Assembly: GCA_017399265.1 (NCBI GenBank)
Contig: JAFQDL010000004.1
Coordinates: 1-64,000 of the forward strand
Length of the DNA stretch: 64,000 nucleotides
Source: Clostridia bacterium
GTDB taxonomy: Bacteria; Bacillota; Clostridia; Christensenellales; UBA1242
Direction: 5' to 3'
The position numbers were made by a program, and so were the translations under genes. Position 1 is the first letter of the stretch. Every line of letters begins with the position of its first letter. The notes beneath the pieces were generated by a model. The model had not been told where the DNA came from. It made no database searches and saw only the letters and a program-made list of their open reading frames with translations. Positions 42,870 to 51,223 of this stretch are shown piece after piece.

Positions 42870-44053
42870 TGGAGAATGCAATATCTGTAACACAAGTTAA
42901 TAACTATATAAAATATATGTTTGAAGCTGAAACTATGCTTCAAAATATTTTTGTGCATGGTGAGATTGGTTCATATAAGATTACAAATGGTATTGCATAC
43001 TTTAATTTAAAAGATGAGAATTCGATTATCTCATGTGTTTTGTTTGGAGCAAATAATTTTCCGTTGTTTGATGTAGGCGATCAGGTTGTGGTAAGAGGAA
43101 GTGTTAGTTACTATGCTAAAGGTGGAAAATTAAATTTTAATGCGTATAGTATTGAAAAGTTTGGTATAGGTTTGTTATATCAGCAATTTTTAAAGTTAAA
43201 AGAAGAACTTGAGTTGCTTGGTTATTTTGATGAGTCAAAAAAGAAACCACTACCCGAAAGGGTAAATAGGATAGGTGTGGTTACATCTGAAACTGGTGCT
43301 GTTATAAGAGATATAATAGATGTGACAACAAGAAGAAATAATAGTGTTGATGTAGTTTTGTATCCAGTAAAGGTGCAAGGTGTTGGTGCGGAAAAAGAAA
43401 TAGCGCAAGGGGTTAACTTTTTCTCCAATTATGATTTGGTAGATGTGGTTATTGTTGCTAGAGGTGGCGGAAGTTTGGAAGATCTTCAGCCATACAATAC
43501 AAAGACGGTCGCTGATGCAGTATTTAATTGCAACAAACCGGTGGTAAGTGCTGTTGGTCATGAAACAGATTTTACAATAGTGGATTTTGTTTCAGATTTG
43601 AGAGCTCCTACACCTTCGGCTGCAGCCGAATTGGTTGTTAACAAAAAAGATGAAGATTATAAATGGTTGATGGATCATTTGGGTATGTTAGAGTCTATTC
43701 TTGTTGATAAAATAGATAATATATTAAAGGATTTGAGGCTTTGTAATGAAAAAATTACTACAAAAATAGATAATAAATGCAATAGCCTATTGAATTATTT
43801 GAATAAATGTTTTAAAATAATGTCTAGAAATTCTGTTTCAAAGTTGGAATTGACAGAGTTTAATTTGAAAAATAAATTAAATTTGTTAAAAGGCTTAAAC
43901 CAAGAAAGTTTAGCAAGTAAAGGTTTTGTAAGAATTTTTAATAATAATAATTTGGTAAAATCTATTAATGATGTAAGCACTGGAGATGAGTTGAGTATTA
44001 ATCTGCTTGATGGCAAAGTTGTAGCTTCAGTAAAAGATAGGAGGAGTAATTAA
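42869..44053 (+). CDS. xseA: Exodeoxyribonuclease VII large subunit
   Basis: The catalytic subunit of ExoVII, which degrades single-stranded DNA. The 394-residue product has an N-terminal OB fold (SVTQVNNYIKYMFEAE, then HGEIGSYKITNGIAYFNLKDE), a catalytic domain with KKPLPERVNRIGVVTSETGAVIRDI (in part), VIVARGGGSLEDLQPYN, AVGHETDFTIVDFVSDLRAPTPSAAAE (in part), and a C-terminal coiled coil (about 270-360). It overlaps nusB and xseB by one base each, implying stoichiometric expression. Confidence 0.96.
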   Translation: MENAISVTQVNNYIKYMFEAETMLQNIFVHGEIGSYKITNGIAYFNLKDENSIISCVLFGANNFPLFDVGDQVVVRGSVSYYAKGGKLNFNAYSIEKFGIGLLYQQFLKLKEELELLGYFDESKKKPLPERVNRIGVVTSETGAVIRDIIDVTTRRNNSVDVVLYPVKVQGVGAEKEIAQGVNFFSNYDLVDVVIVARGGGSLEDLQPYNTKTVADAVFNCNKPVVSAVGHETDFTIVDFVSDLRAPTPSAAAELVVNKKDEDYKWLMDHLGMLESILVDKIDNILKDLRLCNEKITTKIDNKCNSLLNYLNKCFKIMSRNSVSKLELTEFNLKNKLNLLKGLNQESLASKGFVRIFNNNNLVKSINDVSTGDELSINLLDGKVVASVKDRRSN

Positions 44054-44259
44054 TGGAATTGAATAAAGAGTTGGAAAAAATAGATGCTTTAACAAAACAA
44101 TTAGAAGATGAGAATATTTCATTAGATGATTCTATTAAGAAGTATTCTGAAGCATGTGAGCTAATAGAAGCATGTGTTAAAGAATTAAGTACTGTAAAAG
44201 GTAAAGTAACTGTACTTAGGGATAAAATTGAAAATATGATAGAAGAAACTTTAGATTAG
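44053..44259 (+). CDS. xseB: Exodeoxyribonuclease VII small subunit
   Basis: A 68-residue helical hairpin protein that assembles around the XseA coiled coil. It has the family features LEKIDALTKQLEDENISLDDSIKKYSEACELI (in part) and a C-terminal charged helix. The ATG overlaps the xseA stop. It is followed nine bases later by proS. Confidence 0.94.
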   Translation: MELNKELEKIDALTKQLEDENISLDDSIKKYSEACELIEACVKELSTVKGKVTVLRDKIENMIEETLD

Positions 44260-44267
44260 GAGAAAAT

Positions 44268-45944
44268 ATGAGAATTTCAAAAATGTTTTTTAAGACTTTT
44301 AAAGAAGATCCTCAAGATGCAGAAATTAAAAGTCATAAGTTGATGGTAAGGGCGGGTTATATAAAGAAGCAAACAGCAGGAGTTTATATGTTTTTACCTT
44401 TAGGTTTAAGGGTTTTGCATAAACTTGAAAATGTAATTAGGGAAGAAATGGATAAGTCTGGTGCATGTGAAATGCAAATGACAAGTTTGTTGCCAATCGA
44501 AGCATATGCTAGTAGGGTTGAACATTTTGGTAAAGATATGTTCAGATTATTTGATAGAACAGGTAAAGAAATGTGTTTAGGACCTTCTCACGAAGAAATA
44601 TTTACTAATGTTGTAAAAGATGCAGTTACTAGTTATAAGCAATTGCCGCTAATACTATATCAAATACAAACAAAGTTTAGAGATGAGGTTAGGCCAAGAT
44701 TTGGGTTGATGCGTGGCAAAGAATTCTTAATGAAAGATGCTTATTCCTACGATGTGGATCAAGAAGGACTAGACAAATCATACAATTTGATGGCGGAGAC
44801 TTATAAAAAGATTTTTAATCGTCTTGGCTTAGATTTTGTTATTGTAAATGCAGATAATGGATCAATGGGTGGAAGTGCTTCTCAAGAGTTTATGGTAAAG
44901 TCTAATATTGGTGAAGATGAAATCATAGTATGTGAGTGTGGTTATGCTGCAAATACTGAAAAAGCAGAATGTACTTTTGTAGAAGAGAAAAGTAATGTAG
45001 AGAAAAAATCTAAAAAATTAACTCATACGCCAAATTTAAAGACTATAAGTGATTTAGTAGAGCCTCTAGGCAAAAAAGAGTCAGATATGCTAAAGGCTGT
45101 TGTTTATAGAATAGATAATAAGCAAACAGTTGTGGCGCTAGTTCCTGGTGATAGGGAAGTGGAAGAAACTAAATTGATTAGAGCTGTTGGTGGAATTAAT
45201 ATAGAAATGGCTTCTGTGGAAGATATTGAAGCTATAGGTTCTGTTGCAGGCTTTGTTGGCGCTATTGATTTGGTTAATTGTAAGGTTGTAGCTGATAATT
45301 CTGTAAAAAATATGGTTAACTTTATTATAGGCGCAAACAAAATGGATTACCACTACGAAGATGCGAATTTGGAAGATATTAAGGTTGATTTATTTGCTGA
45401 TATTAAGAGAGCTCAAGCAGGCGATGTATGTGCAAGATGTGGTAGAACTTTGCAATCGATTAGGGGTATTGAGGTTGGTCATATATTCAAGCAAAATACT
45501 AGATATACAGAAGAATTGCAATGTAAATATTTGGACGAGTTTGGTAAAAGTAATTATATGCAAATGGGTGCGTATGGCATAGGTGTTACAAGAACACTAA
45601 GTGCATTGATAGAGCAAAATGCAGATGATAAAGGTATGATTTGGCCAGATGAGATTGCTCCATATGCTGTGGAAATAGTAATTGCTAACGTAAAAAATTC
45701 AGAGCAAGTGGAAATGGCTGAAAAATTGTACAACCAATACTTGAATAAGGGTATAGAAGTAATACTAGATGATAGGATAGATTCTATTGGCGCTAAATTA
45801 AAAGATGCTGAACTTATAGGTGTGTCTAATATTATTGTTGTAGGTAAGAATACTGCTGATGGTAATGCTGAATTGATAGTTAGAAAAACTGGCGAAAAGC
45901 AAGTATTAAGCTTTGAAAATTTAATGAATATGTCTTGGAAATAA
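44268..45944 (+). CDS. proS: Prolyl-tRNA synthetase, bacterial type with editing domain
   Basis: A class II synthetase charging tRNA-Pro. The 558-residue product has motif 1 around LPLGLRVLHKLENVIREEM, motif 2 TKFRDEVRPRFGLMRGKEFLMKDAYS (in part) and motif 3 GAYGIGVTRTLSALIEQ. The inserted YbaK-like editing domain (about 220-380, DMLKAVVYRIDNKQTVVAL) hydrolyses Ala-tRNA-Pro. The C-terminal anticodon domain includes LDDRIDSIGAKLKDAELIG. In many Firmicutes proS sits between rseP and polC; here it is about 20 kb away, another sign that the rseP-polC region was rearranged. Confidence 0.96.
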   Translation: MRISKMFFKTFKEDPQDAEIKSHKLMVRAGYIKKQTAGVYMFLPLGLRVLHKLENVIREEMDKSGACEMQMTSLLPIEAYASRVEHFGKDMFRLFDRTGKEMCLGPSHEEIFTNVVKDAVTSYKQLPLILYQIQTKFRDEVRPRFGLMRGKEFLMKDAYSYDVDQEGLDKSYNLMAETYKKIFNRLGLDFVIVNADNGSMGGSASQEFMVKSNIGEDEIIVCECGYAANTEKAECTFVEEKSNVEKKSKKLTHTPNLKTISDLVEPLGKKESDMLKAVVYRIDNKQTVVALVPGDREVEETKLIRAVGGINIEMASVEDIEAIGSVAGFVGAIDLVNCKVVADNSVKNMVNFIIGANKMDYHYEDANLEDIKVDLFADIKRAQAGDVCARCGRTLQSIRGIEVGHIFKQNTRYTEELQCKYLDEFGKSNYMQMGAYGIGVTRTLSALIEQNADDKGMIWPDEIAPYAVEIVIANVKNSEQVEMAEKLYNQYLNKGIEVILDDRIDSIGAKLKDAELIGVSNIIVVGKNTADGNAELIVRKTGEKQVLSFENLMNMSWK

Positions 45945-45988
45945 GTAATATTTATACAAAAAAGTATTAAATAAATATAAATAATAAT

Positions 45989-46018
45989 AAAAAAGTGGCT
46001 AAATAATGCCACTTTTTA
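45989..46018. terminator. Terminator after proS
   Basis: AAAAGTGGC and GCCACTTTTT pair perfectly around an 8-base loop with A and T runs on opposite sides. Confidence 0.85.
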
Positions 46019-46044
46019 AGTGTTATAATTATGCAAAAAATACA

Positions 46045-46058
46045 TGAATAATTATGCA
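46045..46058. promoter_or_regulatory. Candidate ARG box upstream of argR
   Basis: TGAATAATTATGCA differs at one position from the TGAATNNNNATTCA type palindrome bound by ArgR/AhrC. A related 11-base copy (ATAATTATGCA) ends at 46035, 23 bases earlier. The pair lies upstream of the argR promoter. Autoregulation is inference from knowledge of the family. Confidence 0.5.
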
Positions 46059-46098
46059 AAATCAATTGTATAAAAATAAAATATGTTGTATAATTATT

Positions 46099-46127
46099 TT
46101 GACATTTGTATAATGTTTTATTATAAT
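46099..46127 (+). promoter_or_regulatory. Consensus promoter of argR with a long leader
   Basis: A perfect TTGACA (46099-46104), 17 bases, perfect TATAAT (46122-46127). The ArgR start is about 200 bases further on. The leader contains a possible second promoter and an 8-bp palindrome. Confidence 0.75.
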
Positions 46128-46171
46128 CTATGATGTTAAAGTTGTTGACTTTGCACAAAGATCTTATTTGA

Positions 46172-46189
46172 TAGTCATATGTATGACTA
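46172..46189. promoter_or_regulatory. Palindrome in the argR leader
   Basis: TAGTCATA and TATGACTA flank a 2-base centre, an exact 8-bp inverted repeat. It shares the TAGTCA/TGACTA half-site with the uppS palindrome, but the spacing differs. The function is unknown. Confidence 0.35.
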
Positions 46190-46333
46190 CATATAAATTG
46201 ATTTGTATTAGGTAATGTTGTTATGTTCAATAATTGATTTACAATAAATCCTAATAATATAATCTATTTATTGTTTTTTGAAAATTGGAAAAAATATTAC
46301 TATGGAAAAAATAAATACTTTGAGGTTATTAGA

Positions 46334-46780
46334 ATGGCAAGAAATTCAAGACACAATAAAATATTAGAGATTATTTCAAATAACGAGATAGAGACTCAGG
46401 AAGAGTTGGTTGTTGCGTTAAAGAATGCTAAATTTGATGTTACTCAAGCTACTATTAGTAGAGACATTAAAGAATTAGGTTTGATAAAAATACTTACTGA
46501 AGATAAGAAATATAAGTATGCTACTGCTTCTTCTAGTCAAACAATTTCTGATAAAATGAAATCTATCTTAAAAAGCTGTGTCATATCTATTACAACTGCA
46601 TGCAATATGAATGTAGTTAAGGTTATGAAATCAACTGCGAGTTTTGTTGCTTCTATAATAGAGCAATATGGAATATCGCAGATTTTAGGTATTACATATG
46701 GCGAAGATACTGTTTTGTTGGTTTCTTTAAATATTGATGATGCAATCTTGGTTAAAGAAAAATTAAATTCATTATTTTAA
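46334..46780 (+). CDS. argR: Arginine repressor ArgR/AhrC
   Basis: A hexameric arginine-responsive transcription factor. The product is 148 residues from ATG 46334, the canonical length. An in-frame ATG at 46271 would add 21 unrelated residues and is rejected. The N-terminal winged helix shows I-L-E-I-I-S-N-N-E-I-E-T-Q-E-E-L and VTQATISRDIKELGLIK. The C-terminal oligomerisation and arginine domain ends ISQILGITYGEDTVLLV (usual GTIAGDDT). In Firmicutes argR commonly precedes recN, as here. Confidence 0.95.
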   Translation: MARNSRHNKILEIISNNEIETQEELVVALKNAKFDVTQATISRDIKELGLIKILTEDKKYKYATASSSQTISDKMKSILKSCVISITTACNMNVVKVMKSTASFVASIIEQYGISQILGITYGEDTVLLVSLNIDDAILVKEKLNSLF

Positions 46781-46790
46781 TATAAATTAT

Positions 46791-46821
46791 AAAGGTACTT
46801 CATATAAGGAGTATCTTTTTT
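46791..46821 (+). terminator. Terminator between argR and recN
   Basis: AAAGGTACT pairs with AGTATCTTT (one G-U pair) around a short loop and is followed by a T run. Confidence 0.7.
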
Positions 46822-46894
46822 CGAAAGAATGTTCGATAATTGATTGAGTTTTTTTTATAAATAATATATAATAAAGAAAACAAGAGAGGTTATC

Positions 46895-48604
46895 ATGTTA
46901 AAAAATTTGTTTATAAAAAATGTTGCTTTAATAGACGAGGTTAGGGTAAGTTTTTTGGAAGGCTTTAATGTTTTTACTGGAGAAACTGGTGCTGGTAAAT
47001 CTATTTTGATAGGATCAATAGGTTTTTTGCTTGGTAATAAATCCGATAAATCTATTATTAAATCTGGTAGTGAATATGCTAAGGTAGAAGGCTTGTTCGA
47101 AATTGATGAAGACGAAGTCATTAATTCGATATTTGAAGAGATGGGGATTGAGAGTGGAGAGCAAATATTATTAAGTAGGGTTCTTCGAATTAATAACAAG
47201 TCAGAGTTTAGAATTAATGGCGAACAAGTAACAATGAATATGTTCAAAAAAGTCTCTTCTCAACTTATTGATGTGTTTGGGCAGCATGATAATCAGAATT
47301 TGCTTAATAGTGCTAATCATATAGAATACTTGGATCAATATATAGCTAATTATGTAGAATCGCAAAAAAATGAGATTGCAGCGTTGGTTTTAACTTATAA
47401 TGAAGTATCGAAAAAGATTTCTGAGCTTGGTGGAGATGAAAGGCTAAGAGCAAGAGAGATAGAACTTCTTTCTTATGAAATAAAACAAATAGAAGATGCT
47501 GATTTAAAAGAAAACGAAGACGAGGCTTTAGAGGCTAGAAAAAAGATATTAATTAATAGCGAAAAAATACATAATGTTTTGAGTGCCGCGGTTGATTCGT
47601 TTTCGGATAAAGGTAATATTGTTGGAATTGTTAAAGATATTACAACAGGACTTTCTATGATATCGTCTTTTGATAATGAAATTGATAATACAAAGGATAG
47701 ATTGCAATCTGTAAGATGGGAGCTGGAGGATATTGAAAGCACACTTTCTAGGTTGCTAAATAATGTTACATATTCTGAGAAAGAATTGAATGAAATAGAA
47801 GATAGATTAGACATTATAAAAGAATTAAAAAGAAAATATGGCAATACTATTGCTGAAGTGTTGGAATATTTGAATAATGCTAAGTTAAAAGTAGAAAGGT
47901 TAAGTAATTGCGAAGAAGAGATGAAAAATCTTGAAATGCAATTGAAAAAGATAAAAAATGATTACTATGATATAGCTTTTAAATTAAATAATGTAAGAGT
48001 TGATAAAGCTAAACAATTAGAAAGTGCTATAGTTAAAGAACTTGTAGATTTGGGAATGAAAAGTGCTAAGTTTTGTATAAGTATCAAATTTCCATCAAAA
48101 GAGGAATTTGATCAATATTCTAGTATACCTAAAAATGGTTTAGATACAATTGAGTTTTTATTTAGTGCGAATTTAGGAGAAGAATTAAGGCCTCTTGATA
48201 AGATAATTTCTGGTGGAGAGTTGAGTCGGTTTAGTCTAGCATTTAAAACTATATTAAATCTAGACGATAAAAATAAAACACTGATATTTGATGAGATAGA
48301 TACTGGTATTGGTGGAAATACGGGAAGCGTTGTTGGTAAAAAAATACTTCAAATTTCTAGAAAAAATCAAGTGCTTTGCATTACCCACTTAGCACAAATA
48401 GCTTCTTTTGCCGATAGTCATTATAAGATATTAAAGTTTGAATCGTCAGACAAAACTCATACTACAATAAATTTGCTTACGGAAAATGACAGGCAAAGTG
48501 AAATAACAAGAATGATAGGTAGTATAGAAAATCATAATTTTGCTCAGATGCATTCAAGAGAATTAATTGTGGAAGCAAATAACTTTAAAAATAAATTAAA
48601 GTAA
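46895..48604 (+). CDS. recN: DNA repair protein RecN
   Basis: An SMC-like ATPase acting at double-strand breaks. The 569-residue product has Walker A TGETGAGKSILIGSI (about 29-43), a coiled-coil middle (about 150-370), the signature ISGGELSRFSLAFKTIL and Walker B LIFDEIDTGIGGNTGSVVG, followed by the LCITHLAQIASFAD strand. A GAGAGG ribosome site precedes the ATG. The stop codon lies inside a terminator hairpin shared with a converging gene. Confidence 0.96.
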   Translation: MLKNLFIKNVALIDEVRVSFLEGFNVFTGETGAGKSILIGSIGFLLGNKSDKSIIKSGSEYAKVEGLFEIDEDEVINSIFEEMGIESGEQILLSRVLRINNKSEFRINGEQVTMNMFKKVSSQLIDVFGQHDNQNLLNSANHIEYLDQYIANYVESQKNEIAALVLTYNEVSKKISELGGDERLRAREIELLSYEIKQIEDADLKENEDEALEARKKILINSEKIHNVLSAAVDSFSDKGNIVGIVKDITTGLSMISSFDNEIDNTKDRLQSVRWELEDIESTLSRLLNNVTYSEKELNEIEDRLDIIKELKRKYGNTIAEVLEYLNNAKLKVERLSNCEEEMKNLEMQLKKIKNDYYDIAFKLNNVRVDKAKQLESAIVKELVDLGMKSAKFCISIKFPSKEEFDQYSSIPKNGLDTIEFLFSANLGEELRPLDKIISGGELSRFSLAFKTILNLDDKNKTLIFDEIDTGIGGNTGSVVGKKILQISRKNQVLCITHLAQIASFADSHYKILKFESSDKTHTTINLLTENDRQSEITRMIGSIENHNFAQMHSRELIVEANNFKNKLK

Positions 48605-48630
48605 GTCAAATTACATTGACTTACTTTTTT
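48601..48630. terminator. Terminator overlapping the recN stop codon
   Basis: GTAAGTCAA and its exact complement TTGACTTAC enclose 6 bases and are followed by six Ts. The recN TAA is in the left arm and the stop of the converging minus-strand gene is in the right arm. Confidence 0.85.
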
Positions 48631-49397
48631 AATATTTTTTTACTTAAACATATAATGGCAAAAATCCAAAATATTGCTGCTGAAACTATAAAGTATATTT
48701 TATATTTATTAATAAAGCTATACCACAAAAGAATAAAACCGAATAAAATAAATTTCTTCCAGTTGTTTGGGTTTAGTAGATTTTCTCGTATTGCTTTAAT
48801 TGTTATTGCTTTGTCTTGAATTTTTGTATATTTGCAAGTGTAATTATTTTGTTCTTTTTTAATTATATCATATATTGAAAAAATATTATAAATTTCGATT
48901 TTATCTTTTAAGTTGTATTTATCTAAAAATATATTTAAGTCATTGTTATAATCAAAGCAATATAACTTTAGAGTGGCATATTTGTCTGAAAATTGCTTGA
49001 ATACATTTAAAAAGTTTTCCATCGATATCTTTTCAGTATCAAAGAATGTTATGTGTATGTTGTTATATTTATCAATCATATATTTTTCAAACAAAATATC
49101 TTTTACGTTTAATTTAAAATTTATTTTAACAAAGTCTAGGCATTCTTTATTGGAGGATAATAATAGGAATTCTTTAAGGTTTTCTAATTGCTTTTGATCT
49201 AAATTGTTTAAGTTTAGTTGATAATTTTTTCTTTTGTTAATTAAAGCGATTGTGATAATTGTAATAATAGAAGTTAATATTGATAAAATAAGTTTTATGT
49301 TAATATTTTGAATAAAGTAGTTATATATTATTAAACTTAGAAAAAATGTTAAGGCAAATATAAGCAAGTAATAGGTAGATTTATATATATATTTCAT
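48621..49397 (-). CDS. Four-helix membrane protein of unknown function
   Basis: A 258-residue protein with two N-terminal membrane helices (about 9-28 and 34-53), a soluble middle rich in Asn, Lys, Ile and Tyr (about 60-210), and two C-terminal helices (about 215-253) ending in a Lys-rich tail. I do not recognise the family. The soluble part alternates strands and helices (HITFFDTEKISMENFL, ATLKLYCFDYNNDLN), suggesting an alpha/beta fold facing the cytoplasm. No clear ribosome site is visible. It is read against its neighbours, converges on recN, and is even more AT-rich than they are, which suggests acquired or fast-evolving DNA. Confidence 0.6.
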   Translation of the reverse strand: MKYIYKSTYYLLIFALTFFLSLIIYNYFIQNINIKLILSILTSIITIITIALINKRKNYQLNLNNLDQKQLENLKEFLLLSSNKECLDFVKINFKLNVKDILFEKYMIDKYNNIHITFFDTEKISMENFLNVFKQFSDKYATLKLYCFDYNNDLNIFLDKYNLKDKIEIYNIFSIYDIIKKEQNNYTCKYTKIQDKAITIKAIRENLLNPNNWKKFILFGFILLWYSFINKYKIYFIVSAAIFWIFAIICLSKKILKK

Positions 49398-49455
49398 ATT
49401 AAATTATTGTCTGATTTTTAAAAATAATACTACAATATTATTTATTTTATTATAA

Positions 49456-49484
49456 TTGACGAAAGTTTCTATAAATGATAAACT
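49456..49484 (+). promoter_or_regulatory. Promoter of the nucleoside-phosphorylase operon
   Basis: TTGACG at 49456-49461, 17 bases, TAAACT at 49479-49484. GGAGG follows at 49499 before the ATG at 49513. Confidence 0.6.
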
Positions 49485-49490
49485 ATCATT
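49474..49490. promoter_or_regulatory. Palindromic operator candidate over the -10 element
   Basis: AATGATA, three bases, TATCATT: a perfect 7-bp inverted repeat covering the -10 element. A repressor bound here would block transcription; the regulator is unknown, though nucleoside catabolism genes are often repressed this way. Confidence 0.45.
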
Positions 49491-49512
49491 GAATGTTTGG
49501 AGGTTGATTTAA

Positions 49513-50787
49513 ATGTTAATGTACAATCTTATAGATAAAAAAAGATTAAAGCAGGCTTTAACTCAAGATGAAATAAATTGGATTGTTGAGAATTTTGTTA
49601 ATAAGCAGATTTCGAATGAAGAAATGTCGAGTTTTTTGATGGCTGTTTGTCTTAATGGAATGAATGAAGAAGAAACTTATTATATGACTAAAGCGATGCA
49701 AAAAAGTGGCGAAACTGTAAAATTTGATTATGATACTGTTGATAAACATAGTACTGGCGGAGTAAGTGATAGTACAACTTTACTTTTGGCTCCTATAATG
49801 GCTAATCTGGGTATAAAGCTTGCAAAAATGAGTGGTAGAGGCCTGGGGACTACTGGTGGTACAATAGATAAGTTAGAAGTTTTTGATGGTTATAAGGTAG
49901 ACAAATCTTTTGATGAGTTTAATAACATAATCAAGGAGGTCGGCGCAAGTATCGTTTCTCAAAGTAAAGATATTGCTGTTGCGGACAAGTTGATGTATGC
50001 TTTGAGAGATAAAACAGCGACTATTGCGTCTATACCATTAATAGCTAGCTCCGTAATGTCTAAAAAATTGGCAATGGGCTCTAATATTATTTTGCTTGAT
50101 GTAAAATATGGAAAAGGTGCTTTTATGCCAACTAAACATGATGCAGTTAAACTTGCTAAGACAATGGTTGATATTGGTAAAAGAGATGGAAAAACTGTAT
50201 GGGCGGTAATTTCTAACATGAATATTCCATTATCTGATGGTGTGGGCTGTGCTCAGGAAGTTTATTCTGTTATTTCTACTATGAAAGGTTGTGATAATAA
50301 TTTATTAAAAGTGACTAAAGAGTTAGCTGTTAATTTGTATGTCATGGCTACTGGTGCTGATAGAAAAACTGCTGAATTGAAAGTGTCTGAAACTATTAAT
50401 AATGGCATAATAGACAAGTTTAAAGAAATTATTCAAGCGCATGGTGGAAGTATAGATGTGATAGATAAGCAGGAATTGTTGTTAAATACTAGTAATGTTA
50501 TAACTATTAATGCTAGTGAGTCGGGTTATATTGCAGATATAGATGCTTTAGAAATTGCTAAGTTTGTGATGCAACTTAAATCTAAAGTGGGTGCTGACAG
50601 GACGAAATTTCAAGGTGTATTATTAAAAGTAAGTTATGGCGATAAAATATTAGAGGGAGATGCGTTAGTTACTATATATACTGATACAAAGCTTACTATT
50701 TCTGATAAGAATGATATAAGAAATGTGTTTAAGATTACACCAAAAAAACCAAAAAAATTAAAACTAATAGAAAAGGTTGTAAAGTAA
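49513..50787 (+). CDS. pdp: Pyrimidine-nucleoside (thymidine) phosphorylase
   Basis: It phosphorolyses thymidine, deoxyuridine or uridine to base and (deoxy)ribose-1-phosphate. The 424-residue length is typical. It shows VDKHSTGGVSDSTTLLLAP, the family signature SGRGLGTTGGTIDKLE (about 115-130) and LDVKYGKGAFMPT. A second in-frame ATG two codons in (49519) is possible. It starts the tsaE-tsaB-rimI-hydrolase-Mur ligase-ddl cluster; the spacing to tsaE is one base. Whether it prefers uridine or thymidine cannot be told from sequence. Confidence 0.93.
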   Translation: MLMYNLIDKKRLKQALTQDEINWIVENFVNKQISNEEMSSFLMAVCLNGMNEEETYYMTKAMQKSGETVKFDYDTVDKHSTGGVSDSTTLLLAPIMANLGIKLAKMSGRGLGTTGGTIDKLEVFDGYKVDKSFDEFNNIIKEVGASIVSQSKDIAVADKLMYALRDKTATIASIPLIASSVMSKKLAMGSNIILLDVKYGKGAFMPTKHDAVKLAKTMVDIGKRDGKTVWAVISNMNIPLSDGVGCAQEVYSVISTMKGCDNNLLKVTKELAVNLYVMATGADRKTAELKVSETINNGIIDKFKEIIQAHGGSIDVIDKQELLLNTSNVITINASESGYIADIDALEIAKFVMQLKSKVGADRTKFQGVLLKVSYGDKILEGDALVTIYTDTKLTISDKNDIRNVFKITPKKPKKLKLIEKVVK

Positions 50788-50788
50788 T

Positions 50789-51223
50789 TTGAAATATATA
50801 TTTGAAAGTAAGAAGATTTCTCATACAAAAAAAATTGCAAAGTTTGTGAAAAAACATTTAAAATCAAATGATGTAATATTGTTAAGTGGTGATTTGGGTG
50901 CCGGAAAGACTACTTTTACTAAATTTTTATTGAAATTGTTAGGGGTAAAAGAGATAGTGTCTAGTCCTACATTTACCATATTTAAAAATTATTATGCTAA
51001 AGATAGAGTAGTGTATCATTTTGATTTGTATAGATTGGAAGAAGAGTCAGAACTTGTTGAATTGAATTTTTTTGAAATAGTAAACAATATGACAAGTGAT
51101 CAACTAATTTTAATAGAGTGGCCGGACATTGCATTAGATTATATCAAAAGATCTGTTATGAGAATAAATGTGAAATATACAGAATCTCAAAATAGAGTTT
51201 ATGAGGTAGAGATTAATGAGTAA
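50789..51223 (+). CDS. tsaE: tRNA t6A-synthesis ATPase TsaE
   Basis: The ATPase of the TsaB-TsaD-TsaE complex that installs threonylcarbamoyladenosine at tRNA position 37. The 144-residue product starts at TTG 50789, one base after pdp. Walker A is LSGDLGAGKTTFTKFLLK (about 32-49), and SSPTFTIFKNY and HFDLYRLE are diagnostic. LIEWPDIAL is the conserved W strand. It overlaps tsaB by 8 bases. Confidence 0.95.
   Translation: MKYIFESKKISHTKKIAKFVKKHLKSNDVILLSGDLGAGKTTFTKFLLKLLGVKEIVSSPTFTIFKNYYAKDRVVYHFDLYRLEEESELVELNFFEIVNNMTSDQLILIEWPDIALDYIKRSVMRINVKYTESQNRVYEVEINE

Noticed and set aside
43945..44267. T-box or other riboswitch before proS
   Set aside because: proS follows xseB by nine bases with no leader; no T-box sequence or specifier loop is present.
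46271..46333. Longer ArgR starting at ATG 46271
   Set aside because: It adds 21 residues not seen in the family; ATG 46334 gives the canonical length.
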